Notes: generated by a model not told the origin, from the sequence alone. 6,332 nucleotides of DNA from CAZOWL01 sp964583605 (GCA_964583605.1 CAZOWL010000152.1:1-6332); one strand, 5' to 3'; shown: positions 1 to 5,573, numbered from the stretch's first letter. Numbers and translations: made by a program.

Positions 1-1012
1 CCAGCAGGAAAGCCGAGATGATGCCGGGCAAGGCGGCCGGCAGAACGATCTTGGTGAAGGTCTCCGCGCTGGTGGCCCCCATCGCGTATGAGGCGCGGCG
101 CAGACTCTGGGGCACCGAACTGATCACGTCGTCGCACAGTGACGACACGAAGGGGATGATCATCACACCCATGATCAGGCCCGGCGCCAGGGCGTTCTGA
201 TAGCTAGCCTCCAGCCCCAACGTGCTGGCCGCGTCCACGATCAAGGGGGCCACCGTAATCGCGGCGAAGAACCCATAGACAACGGTCGGGATTCCCGCGA
301 GTACCTCAATGATGGGCTTGCCGATCCGGCGCATGGTCCTCGGTGCATACTCGGAGAGAAAGACGGCGGCGGCAAAGAGGCCGATCGGCACTGCCACCAG
401 CATGGCGATGGCCGTGATCATGAAGGCGCCGGCGAACAGGGGGAGGGCGCCAAAGCTGGCCTCGCCGATCTGCTCGCCGCCGCGCCCCGCCGAGCCGAGG
501 AAGGCGGCCCCAGGCGACCACTCGGAGCCGAACAGGAACTCCGTGAGCGTGACGCTGGGGTGGGAGAAGAAGCGGAGCGACTCGAAGAGCACCGAGAGCA
601 CGATCCCGATTGTCGTGAAGATCGAGATGAGCGCGGCGCAGAGGAGGATCCCGTAGATCGCCTGCTCGACCGGCACCCTGGCGTTGAGGCGCGCGTGCAG
701 CAGCTGGGTGACTGGCAGCAGGGTGAGCAGCGGCAATCCGATTCAAGCCGCCGCGACCCAGAGACCCGGAACGTCCAGGGTCTCGGTGAGGCCCAGCGTC
801 GCCACAACGAGGCTCAGCGCCAGCACCGGCAGGAACATCCACAGTAATGCATACCAGCCATAATAGCCGGGCGTCGAGCGCAGCTCCTGTCCAGATTCGG
901 CGATCGCATAGCTCCTGCGCAGCGCCATGCCATAGCCAAGCCTGCCCAGCAGGATGACGATCGCAGCTGTCGCGAGGACCAGGATCGTCGGGCTGATCTC
1001 TGAGAGATTCAT
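1..1012 (-). pseudogene. pstC: Phosphate ABC transporter permease PstC (long form), interrupted by an in-frame stop, 3' end off window
   Basis: Inner-membrane permease that would pair with PstA to carry phosphate delivered by PstS. The ATG at 1012 is preferred over an upstream TTG at 1030; a GGGGG-type ribosome site lies about 8 nt upstream. Codons 1-89 match the extra N-terminal domain of long PstC proteins (membrane segments near 9-27 and 54-75, with an RSTPGYYGWYALLW motif between). Codon 90 (745-743) is TGA. The same frame then stays open to the left edge and encodes the canonical core: a membrane helix ending TIGIVLSVLFES, then VAVPIGLFAA, EVLAGIPTVVYGFF, IPFVSSLCDDVI, and the EAA loop around ASYAMGATSAETF ending in LPAALPGI. 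About 120 residues are probably missing beyond position 1. No frameshift is seen, only the stop. The first in-frame GTG after it (676-674, VPVEQAIYG) sits where short-form PstC proteins begin, but it lacks a convincing ribosome site. It may be a nonsense mutant, a sequencing error, or two separately translated pieces. Confidence 0.88.
743..745 (-). other. In-frame TGA stop inside pstC (codon 90)
   Basis: The codons read GCG GCG GCT TGA ATC GGA TTG CCG on the minus strand. Residues on both sides form one hydrophobic stretch (GLWVAAA, stop, IGLPLLTLLP) that would make the third membrane helix of the N-terminal domain. A single change from TGG (Trp), CGA (Arg) or GGA (Gly) would explain it. Confidence 0.9.
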
Positions 1013-1036
1013 CGGGAATGGCCCCCACAAGAGATT

Positions 1037-1065
1037 CGGCAGGCCCTCCGGAGAGCAACCTGCCG
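1037..1065 (-). promoter_or_regulatory. Hairpin in the pstS-pstC gap, proximal to pstC
   Basis: Arms CGGCAGG (1037-1043) and CCTGCCG (1059-1065) are perfect 7-bp inverted repeats. Their 15-nt loop contains a further 8-nt palindrome CTCCGGAG (1046-1053). It lies 24 nt before the pstC start. No T-run follows on the minus strand, so an intrinsic terminator is unlikely. A role in mRNA stability or partial attenuation, leaving more PstS than PstC, is inference. Confidence 0.5.
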
Positions 1066-1081
1066 GCTCGCCCGCGATCCA

Positions 1082-1096
1082 GCTCGCGGCGCGAGC
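1082..1096 (-). promoter_or_regulatory. GC hairpin immediately after the pstS stop codon
   Basis: GCTCGC (1082-1087) and GCGAGC (1091-1096) form a 6-bp perfect stem with a 3-nt loop, 8 nt past the pstS stop. There is no downstream U-tract. 3' hairpins that protect a binding-protein message are common in ABC transporter operons, so this is a plausible stabiliser, but the role is inferred. Confidence 0.5.
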
Positions 1097-1104
1097 GCGA
1101 ACGG

Positions 1105-2196
1105 TCAGTGGGCTGCGGCCGCCTGCTGGCCCTCGCCGGCGCCGTGCTCTTTCGCGTACTCCTGTAGCGTCGTCAGCTGGCCGTCCTTAAGCTCCATCGG
1201 GACCAGGTTCAGGACACGCTGCTGAGAGGCCTCGCGCAGGTCCTCCGGCAGGGGCACGAGGCCGATCCGCTTGAGCGCCCCGTTCGGGCCGATCATATCG
1301 TCGCTCATGAAGAGCTTGACGTAGTCCATCAGGCCCGGTACCTCGCCGACGTGGTCGTTCTTGACGTAGAAGTAGAGGCTGCGTGAGAGCGGGTACTCCC
1401 CGGAGGAGATGGTTTCCGGGCGGGGCTCCACCCCGCCGATCGACGACCCCTGGATCTTGTCGCGGTTCTCGTCGAGGAAGCTGAAGCCGAAGACGCCGAA
1501 CGCATCCTGGTCCTTAGTCAGCTTCTGCACGATCAGGTTGTCGTTCTCGCCTGCGTCGACCCAGTGACCATCCTGGCGGACCTTTGTGTAGCCCTCGTCA
1601 TAGGCCGCCATCTCCTTGGTCGCTGCCTCCATGGCGAGCTCCTCGAACGCATCGCGCGTGCCCGAGGTCGTCGGCGGACCGTAGAACTTGATCTCGCGGT
1701 CCGGCAGGCGATCCGCGATCTCGTTCCAGCGCTTATAGGGGTTGGAGACGAGCTTGTCCCCGCCCTCGGGGGCCGGGACCTCTGCGGCCACCGCCAGGGT
1801 GAGCTCCTCGAGGCTGATGTCGATCGGGTCGTTGTCTGCATGCTGCGCGATCGCGATGCCGTCATAGCCGATCACCGCCTCGGTGATCTTCTCAACCTTG
1901 TTCTGCTGGGCGCGCTTGAGCTCGCTCACCTTCATCTTGCGCGAGGAGTTGGTGAGGTCGGGCGTGTCGGGGCCGACACCGGCGCCGAACAGCTTGTGCC
2001 CGCCGCCCGAGCCAGTCGATTCGACGATCGGGGTCTGGAAGCGGGTGGTCTGACCGAACTGCTCGGCGACATAGCTGGAGAAGGGGTAGACGGTGCTCGA
2101 GCCGACAATGCGGATCTGCTCGTTGGCAAAGGCCGGAGCGGCACTGATGAAGGCCATCGCGGTGGCCGCGATGGCGGTGTACCTCTGCAAATTCAT
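1105..2196 (-). CDS. pstS: Phosphate ABC transporter substrate-binding protein PstS
   Basis: Periplasmic high-affinity phosphate-binding protein of the Pst system, 363 residues. The start ATG at 2196-2194 is chosen because AGAGGAG (2210-2204) sits 7 nt upstream and because it opens a clean Sec signal peptide: MNLQRY, a hydrophobic core, then cleavage after APAFA (residue 24). The longer open frame to 2349 adds only Arg-rich non-signal sequence. Family motifs are intact: IRIVGSSTVYPFS at the start of the mature protein (first phosphate-contacting loop), VESTGSGGGHKLFGAG, DLTNSSRKM, and TSGTRDAFEELAM, which corresponds to the second anion-binding loop. The C-terminal half includes FGVFGFSFLDENRDK and YPLSRSLYFYVKNDH, both typical of this class. 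The protein ends in an Ala-rich tail (GQQAAAAH). pstC follows after a 92-bp gap holding two hairpins. Induction under phosphate limitation through PhoB is expected for the family but not proven here. Confidence 0.97.
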   Translation of the reverse strand: MNLQRYTAIAATAMAFISAAPAFANEQIRIVGSSTVYPFSSYVAEQFGQTTRFQTPIVESTGSGGGHKLFGAGVGPDTPDLTNSSRKMKVSELKRAQQNKVEKITEAVIGYDGIAIAQHADNDPIDISLEELTLAVAAEVPAPEGGDKLVSNPYKRWNEIADRLPDREIKFYGPPTTSGTRDAFEELAMEAATKEMAAYDEGYTKVRQDGHWVDAGENDNLIVQKLTKDQDAFGVFGFSFLDENRDKIQGSSIGGVEPRPETISSGEYPLSRSLYFYVKNDHVGEVPGLMDYVKLFMSDDMIGPNGALKRIGLVPLPEDLREASQQRVLNLVPMELKDGQLTTLQEYAKEHGAGEGQQAAAAH

Positions 2197-2203
2197 TGGG
2201 TTG

Positions 2204-2210
2204 CTCCTCT
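2204..2210 (-). promoter_or_regulatory. Shine-Dalgarno site of pstS
   Basis: AGAGGAG reads on the minus strand 7 nt before ATG 2196. It is the strongest ribosome site in the window and decides the pstS start against upstream in-frame alternatives. Confidence 0.85.
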
Positions 2211-2241
2211 CTTGTGAATCGGATTTTGAGAGTCTGAAAAG

Positions 2242-2268
2242 CCTGTCCCGTCGAGAAGACCCGACAGG
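2242..2268 (-). promoter_or_regulatory. Hairpin in the pstS 5' leader
   Basis: CCTGTC (2242-2247) pairs with GACAGG (2263-2268). A 2x2 internal mismatch follows, then a 3-bp inner stem (2250-2252 with 2258-2260) and a 5-nt loop. It stands about 45 nt before the pstS start codon, inside the inferred leader. A second pairing farther up, CCGGCC (2307-2312) with GGCCGG (2327-2332), makes the leader strongly structured. I recognise no known riboswitch class. Confidence 0.4.
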
Positions 2269-2388
2269 ACCTGCCGCGCGTCGGAGTGGTCCGGAGGCCC
2301 CGCGGCCCGGCCGCCGACCGCTGCTTGGCCGGCATGACCCTTTGAGCAACTAACAGGCCACCGACGCCGCTCGGCACCGCGAGGCAGG

Positions 2389-2428
2389 ATCTTAAGTAGC
2401 TGTTAATAAAAGCGTAACAAATCGACAG
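2389..2428 (-). promoter_or_regulatory. AT-rich promoter candidate of pstS with a possible degenerate Pho box
   Basis: This is a distinctly AT-rich island in GC-rich surroundings, upstream of pstS. On the minus strand it reads CTGTCGATTTGTTACGC, a T-rich stretch, TTAACAG, then TAAGAT (2394-2389, a -10-like 4/6 match). CTGTCGA matches the CTGTCAT half-site of the enterobacterial Pho box at 5/7, but no second half-site sits at the usual 11-bp phase. TTGTTAC and, inverted, CTGTTAA are partial matches. A promoter here would give a leader of about 185 nt. Position and composition support a promoter; the PhoB site itself is weak. Confidence 0.35.
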
Positions 2429-2466
2429 GGCCGACATGGTGGTTTTGCCCCGCCCGTCGTGCCAAA

Positions 2467-2494
2467 GCCCCCGGCTGACGGGTAGCCGGAAGGC
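2467..2494. repeat. REP-like imperfect hairpin
   Basis: CCGGCT (2471-2476) and AGCCGG (2484-2489) form a perfect 6-bp stem with a 7-nt loop. It is extended by GCC (2467-2469) and GGC (2492-2494) after a small internal loop. Size and GC content are REP-like and a RAYT fragment lies about 460 bp away, but only one copy is seen in this window. Confidence 0.3.
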
Positions 2495-2552
2495 AGGGCC
2501 GGTGTCGCCCCGGGGTCCGATACAGATGCTCGGCGGTCTTTACTTTGGCGCC

Positions 2553-2614
2553 AACGATCAAGGGCGAGGCGAGATTTCATCATCCGGAGTGGCTCGTCTC
2601 GCCCCATGATCGTT
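2553..2614 (+). repeat. 62-bp palindromic repeat, copy A
   Basis: The element is bounded by perfect 8-bp terminal inverted repeats, AACGATCA (2553-2560) and TGATCGTT (2607-2614). The arms continue inwards (GGG, CGAG and CGAG paired with CTCG, CTCG and CCC), giving about 19 Watson-Crick pairs plus one G-T wobble, one A-A mismatch and one bulge around a 19-nt loop (2574-2592). Positions 2565-2614 match the inverse complement of 6283-6332 at 45/50 without gaps, and similarity stops exactly at the TGATCGTT end. It has no coding capacity. No target duplication is evident. It is best described as a REP/MITE-like dispersed hairpin element. Confidence 0.85.
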
Positions 2615-2782
2615 CCCTCACCGCAACTCTCTCCCAAAATCCTGTTCCAGAGGGCTGTCCATGACCCACAATTTTGACTGGACACACTGCGGATCAGGCT
2701 TGTCATAGCTCGCGCTTTCGAGCGAGGTCGCCGGCGCAACACCACCGCTGCGATGCCAGCCCGTCCGTACCAGCCCGTCCAT

Positions 2783-2939
2783 GCACTAGCGGGTGCCGGC
2801 GCTCGCGCCTCGCCAGGGCCCGCGCGCTGAGGTCCCGGCATCAGTCCAAATGGGTCTCCTGGCCGACCAGATGTCCGTAAATCGCAGACGCGGCTCTTCG
2901 AGTCCGCGCACGATCGCCCCGCGCGGGATCCGCTAGTGC
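2783..2939. mobile_element. Candidate MITE-like segment with 10-bp terminal inverted repeats
   Basis: GCACTAGCGG (2783-2792) and its exact inverse complement CCGCTAGTGC (2930-2939) bound a 157-bp stretch. Inside the right end are a hairpin (CGCGG CTC, loop TTC, GAG, bulged T, CCGCG at 2889-2908) and the perfect palindrome CCCGCGCGGG (2918-2927). The right end lies 12 bp before the broken 5' edge of the transposase fragment. No flanking direct repeat is visible and no second copy is present here. A 10-bp match within about 500 bp of GC-rich DNA can arise by chance at a rate of the order of 0.1-0.3, so this is tentative. Confidence 0.3.
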
Positions 2940-2950
2940 GTTTCAATTGA

Positions 2951-3139
2951 TCCACTCACTCCCGGGTTGGCCATGTGTTTCAAGGTCGCTACAAGGCCAT
3001 CCTGGTCCAGAAGGAGGCGTATCTGCTCGAGCTTGCGCGCTACGTGGTGCTCAATCCGGTGCGTGCCCGCATGGTGCGGACGGCTGGCGACTGGCGTTGG
3101 AGCAGCCACCGGGCGACGGTGGGCATGACGCCTGCCCCT
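2951..3139 (+). pseudogene. REP-associated tyrosine transposase (RAYT, Y1_Tnp family), 3' fragment
   Basis: After a stop at 2948-2950 the frame opens and, from about 2960, shows the conserved second half of RAYT / TnpA-REP proteins: RVGHVFQGRYKAILVQKEAY, LLELARYVVLNPVRARMVR, then GDWRWSSHRATVG. The tyrosine in LARYVVLNP aligns by motif with the nucleophile that cuts single-stranded DNA in this HUH-type family. The N-terminal half, including the His-hydrophobe-His metal motif, is absent: upstream DNA in all frames lacks it. Similarity fades after MTPAP at about 3139 although the frame stays open to 3388, so the C-terminus is probably replaced by unrelated sequence. The GTG at 2975 is not a real start because homology runs upstream through it. 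The fragment cannot be an active transposase. Full-length members mobilise or maintain REP hairpins, which makes the nearby palindromic elements relevant. Confidence 0.85.
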
Positions 3140-3537
3140 CAGCGAGCGGCAATAGGCTTAGGCCTGGCTTTGCGGCCCGCTGGCTCTGGCGGAGGGGAGC
3201 AGTCTCGTGACTCCGCGACAGCCGCGACGGCCTGTTCGATAGGCATCGCTCGGGGCTTGCTCTCGTTATCCCCCGCAGCGGCGAGATCCAGCCCCACCCG
3301 CCATTCGGCGCCGACGCCAACATCCGGCTCAAGGACGCCGACTGGCGGGCTGGCCCCGCGTGATCGTCGGGACTGCGCCGGACTCTGAGGACCCTCGTGT
3401 GCGCCCGCGGAAACCGACCGCCTCCGCCCAAGTGCTCGGCGATCGAGACCAGTCCATCGGCCAGGGGCAAGAAGACGCCGGATTCCTTGACTCATGCGGT
3501 CATCAACAACTGCACCAGGTGGTGCTATGCTGGCCTC
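3140..3537. other. Unassigned region between transposase fragment and antitoxin relic
   Basis: About 400 bp with no gene I can name. Two stretches look protein-like but remain unrecognised. On the plus strand, a stop-to-stop frame at 3211-3363 contains DGLFDRHRSGLALVIPRSGE followed by FGADANIRLKDADWRAG. On the minus strand, the frame spanning 3600-3139 contains EPDVGVGAEWRVGLDLAAAG and AMPIEQAVAAVAES, and another minus frame contains GVFLPLADGLVSIAEHLGGG near 3480-3420. None has a convincing start and ribosome site. They may be eroded gene pieces or simply non-stop GC-rich frames. Confidence 0.45.
3503..3531 (+). promoter_or_regulatory. Extended -10 promoter giving a leaderless start for the antitoxin relic
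   Basis: TGCTATGCT (3523-3531) is an extended -10 element (TGn followed by TATGCT, 4/6 to consensus). Seventeen bases upstream lies TCAACA (3503-3508), 4/6 to the -35 consensus. Transcription would begin about 6-8 nt downstream, that is at or next to the ATG at 3538. There is no Shine-Dalgarno sequence before that ATG, consistent with a leaderless message. The same promoter could now drive the downstream hydrolase. Confidence 0.45.
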
Positions 3538-3640
3538 ATGAAACACACAGCCATCGGCCTTCCCGATGACCTTGGCGCAGGCCCTGGATCGACGCTTCAA
3601 TGAACAGTCGGTGCCCGTGCAACTGACCGCAGTCGTTTAG
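3538..3640 (+). pseudogene. Degenerate VapB/ribbon-helix-helix-like antitoxin relic
   Basis: Reading from ATG 3538 gives MKHTAIGLPDD (to 3570), then runs out of frame to a stop at 3601-3603. Skipping one base (C3571) restores a continuous reading LAQALDRRFNEQSVPVQLTAVV to a TAG at 3638-3640. The composite has the layout of short antitoxin N-termini: a basic Lys-His-Thr start, a beta-strand ending LPDD, an amphipathic helix LAQALDRRF, and an LTAVV segment that in intact relatives continues with a Gln-Ala-rich helix. Two lesions are therefore inferred: a +1 frameshift near 3571 and a CAG-to-TAG stop at 3638. No toxin gene follows; the next gene is a hydrolase. Identification rests on remembered family pattern over about 33 residues, so another small DNA-binding protein is possible. 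Confidence 0.5.
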
Positions 3641-3648
3641 GCGACCGC

Positions 3649-4413
3649 TTGCGTAAGGCTCTGCTAACGATCGCTGGCTTGATTGTGCTAGCGCCGTTGG
3701 GCTTCATCGCTGCGCAGACGGGGTGGATGCAGCTTAACCCGGCCGCGCCAGGCGCCGCCGCGTTAGCGGCGCTTGAGTCTGACAACAGCATTGCCGTTTC
3801 CTACGACGATCCGTGGCTGGTCTTCGCGCCCCACGACAGACTGCCCACCACCGGCCTGATCCTTTATCCAGGCGCCAACTGCGACGTGCGTGGATACAGC
3901 CCGTTGCTCCGTGCATTGGCTGAGGCTGGCTACCTCGGTGTCGGTATCCAGATGCCGCTGCGCTTGCCTCTGCTGCGCCCTGACGCGGCTGCCGAGGTTC
4001 CGCCGGCCTTCCCGCAGGTGAGACGCTGGATCGCAATGGGCCACTCGATGGGTGGTAGCATAATCAGCGGCTATGCCCAAGATTTTCCCGAGCGCCTTGC
4101 TGGTTTGATCCTCCTCGACGCCTATCCGCTGGAGAGCAGCTCGCTAGCCGAGAGCCGCCTACCGGTCTGGCACATACACAGGGCTCGGCTCGATGGCTCG
4201 CCGCCAGATAAGCACACGGCAATGAGGCATACATTTCCGGCTCAGGCGATTTGGGTACCAATTCCCGGCGGCAGCCACATGCAGTTTGGCAGTTTCGTCG
4301 GCGGTACCTACGTGGAAGACTGGCAGCCGCAGATCAGTGAGGCGGATCAGATTCGCGAGGTGGCGGCCGCTGTGCTCAGCGCCGCGGTTGCTATTGCACC
4401 GCCGACCAAATAG
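3649..4413 (+). CDS. Alpha/beta hydrolase with N-terminal signal/anchor
   Basis: 254-residue serine hydrolase of the alpha/beta fold (Abhydrolase_5 / dienelactone-hydrolase-like group). The substrate is unknown. An N-terminal hydrophobic segment (residues 4-23) suggests export or membrane anchoring. Family landmarks follow: AALESDNSIAV, WLVFAP, PTTGLILYPGANCDVRGYSP (first strand and oxyanion-loop region), LLRALAEAGYLGVGIQMPL, the nucleophile elbow GHSMGG with Ser133, YAQDFPERLAGLILLDAYP, and GGSHMQFG with the likely catalytic His210. The acid is probably Asp182 in ARLDGSP, though relatives usually have a clearer Asp there. The start is TTG 3649, with a weak TAGG 7 nt upstream. The frame is open only back to 3604 and has no ATG before residue 27, which would lose the signal segment. 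It begins 8 bp after the antitoxin relic ends and probably shares its promoter. The stop codon lies in the loop of a CCGCCG/CGGCGG hairpin (4399-4419). Confidence 0.87.
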   Translation: MRKALLTIAGLIVLAPLGFIAAQTGWMQLNPAAPGAAALAALESDNSIAVSYDDPWLVFAPHDRLPTTGLILYPGANCDVRGYSPLLRALAEAGYLGVGIQMPLRLPLLRPDAAAEVPPAFPQVRRWIAMGHSMGGSIISGYAQDFPERLAGLILLDAYPLESSSLAESRLPVWHIHRARLDGSPPDKHTAMRHTFPAQAIWVPIPGGSHMQFGSFVGGTYVEDWQPQISEADQIREVAAAVLSAAVAIAPPTK

Positions 4414-4419
4414 CGGCGG
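4399..4419 (+). terminator. Hairpin spanning the hydrolase stop codon
   Basis: CCGCCG (4399-4404) and CGGCGG (4414-4419) make a perfect 6-bp stem with a 9-nt loop that contains the TAG stop. No T-run follows (CTGTCCG), so it is not a standard intrinsic terminator. It may stop exonucleases or be incidental. Confidence 0.25.
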
Positions 4420-4667
4420 CTGTCCGTGTGCTAGTTTGCGCTGATCGGATTCCGACGGTCTCGCTGCGCGCCTGAACGCCACTCATGTGCCTGAGGGTTG
4501 GCACAGAATGCGGTTTCCTTTTATCTCCGCGCCCGAGAGCAGAGACGGACCGACCAAGCCTCGTCTGCGCCCCCATCGCCGTTGATCGGTCACATCGATA
4601 ACGCCGCGCGCGGACACGCCAGATCGCCGGCGATCGTTCCCCTCGACAATCGAATAAGAGGTCCGAC
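4414..4667. other. Intergenic region upstream of rimK
   Basis: 254 bp with no gene. TTGGCA (4498-4503) and TTTTAT (4519-4524) form a sigma70-like pair, but the spacing is only 15 bp. No better promoter is apparent. The last 15 bases hold the rimK ribosome site AAGAGG (4656-4661). Confidence 0.5.
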
Positions 4668-5573
4668 ATGAAGATCGCAATCTTGTCCCGAAACGCCCAG
4701 CTCTATTCCACGCGGCGCCTCGTCGAGGCCGCGAGGACGCGGGGGCACGAGGTCAGGGTCCTGGACGTGTTGCGCTGCTATATGAACATCACGTCGATGC
4801 GGCCACAGATCCACTACAAGGGCGAGCACCTGGACGACTTTGATGTCGTCATCCCGCGGATCGGCGCCTCGGTTACCTTCTACGGTACCGCGGTGCTGCG
4901 ACAGTTCGAGATGATGGGTGTCTTCCCGCTCAATGAGTCGGTCGCCATCACCCGCTCGCGCGACAAGCTCCGCTCGCTGCAGCTGTTGTCGCGCAAGGGC
5001 ATCGGCCTACCCGTGACGGGCTTCGCCAATAAGCCCGATGACATCCAGGACCTCATCAAGATGGTCGGCGGCGCGCCCTTGGTGATCAAGCTGCTCGAAG
5101 GTACCCAGGGGATAGGTGTCGTACTCGCTGAGACCCAGAAGGCCGCCGAGAGCGTGGTCGAGGCCTTCATGGGCTTGCATGTCAATATTTTGGTGCAGGA
5201 GTTCATCAAGGAGGCCGGCGGGGCGGACCTGCGCTGCTTTGTGATCGGCGACAAGGTCGTCGCAACGATGAAGCGCCAGGGCAAGGAAGGCGAGTTCCGC
5301 TCGAACCTGCATCGCGGAGGTAGCGCCACTGTGGTGCGGATTACACCGGAGGAGCGCTCGACAGCGCTGCGGGCCGCACAGACGATGGGGCTTAACGTCG
5401 CGGGCGTAGACCTGCTGCGCTCGAATCATGGCCCGGTCGTCATGGAGGTGAATTCCTCGCCGGGTCTCGAAGGGATCGAGACCGCGACCGGCAAGGATGT
5501 AGCTGGCCTGATCATCGAATTCGCCGAGAAGACCGCGACACTGGGCAAGACACGCACGCGCGGCAAGGGATAG
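4668..5573 (+). CDS. rimK: Ribosomal protein S6--L-glutamate ligase RimK
   Basis: ATP-dependent ligase that adds glutamate residues to the C-terminus of ribosomal protein S6, acting in the cytoplasm; it can also make poly-alpha-glutamate in vitro. The protein has 301 residues, the same size as E. coli RimK (300), and is alignable from end to end. Landmarks: MKIAILSRNAQLYSTRRLVE, IHYKG, VIPRIGASVTFYGTAVLRQF, PLNESVAITRSRDKLRS (Lys100), GGAPLVIKLLEGTQGIGVVL (Lys141 and the ATP-grasp glycine loop), ILVQEFIKEA, GEFRSNLHRGG (Arg211), AGVDLLRS (Asp248) and VVMEVNSSPGLEGIE (Glu260 and Asn262, metal ligands). Nothing essential is missing. ATG 4668 has AAGAGG six bases upstream. The C-terminal tail (LGKTRTRGKG) is basic and unlike E. 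coli. The gene stands alone: the rimA and rimB partners known from Pseudomonas are not adjacent; the upstream neighbour is an unrelated hydrolase 254 bp away and the downstream gene is convergent. Confidence 0.98.
   Translation: MKIAILSRNAQLYSTRRLVEAARTRGHEVRVLDVLRCYMNITSMRPQIHYKGEHLDDFDVVIPRIGASVTFYGTAVLRQFEMMGVFPLNESVAITRSRDKLRSLQLLSRKGIGLPVTGFANKPDDIQDLIKMVGGAPLVIKLLEGTQGIGVVLAETQKAAESVVEAFMGLHVNILVQEFIKEAGGADLRCFVIGDKVVATMKRQGKEGEFRSNLHRGGSATVVRITPEERSTALRAAQTMGLNVAGVDLLRSNHGPVVMEVNSSPGLEGIETATGKDVAGLIIEFAEKTATLGKTRTRGKG

Larger units (their letters stand above)
2429..2950. other. Intergenic region without a recognisable gene, rich in palindromes
   Basis: About 520 bp between the pstS promoter and the transposase fragment. 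Open frames exist on both strands (for example minus 2955-2392) but show no family motif, no ribosome site and an Arg/Ser/Pro-rich composition typical of shadow frames in GC-rich DNA. What can be supported are structural elements: a hairpin at 2467-2494, the 62-bp palindromic element at 2553-2614, inverted repeats bounding 2783-2939, a hairpin at 2889-2908 and the palindrome CCCGCGCGGG at 2918-2927. Confidence 0.6.

Noticed and set aside
306..1058. 250-codon minus frame and several plus-strand frames over pstC
   Set aside because: Arg/His/Ala-rich shadow translations; the true pstC frame is identified by membrane-transport motifs on both sides of the TGA.
2889..2908. tRNA T-arm-like sequence containing TTCGAGTC
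   Set aside because: The T-loop would need a 5-bp stem around a 7-base loop; the bases do not pair in that register and no other tRNA arms are present. It is better explained as a bulged hairpin.
2392..2955. 187-codon open frame on the minus strand
   Set aside because: No recognisable motif, no ribosome site, shadow-like composition, and it crosses the inverted repeats, the palindromic element and the pstS promoter candidate.
2939..2958. CRISPR-repeat-like string GTTTCAATTGATCCACTC
   Set aside because: It resembles the 5' end of some type I repeats, but there is only one copy, with no spacer periodicity and no cas gene, and the transposase reading frame starts within it.
4497..4513. Sigma-54-like promoter TTGGCAC...TGC upstream of rimK
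   Set aside because: The GG and GC dinucleotides are separated by 8 bases instead of the required 10.
4630..4641. CGATCGTTCCCC upstream of rimK, similar to the right end of repeat copy A
   Set aside because: Identity is limited to about 10 bases and does not extend into the stem or loop; probably chance.
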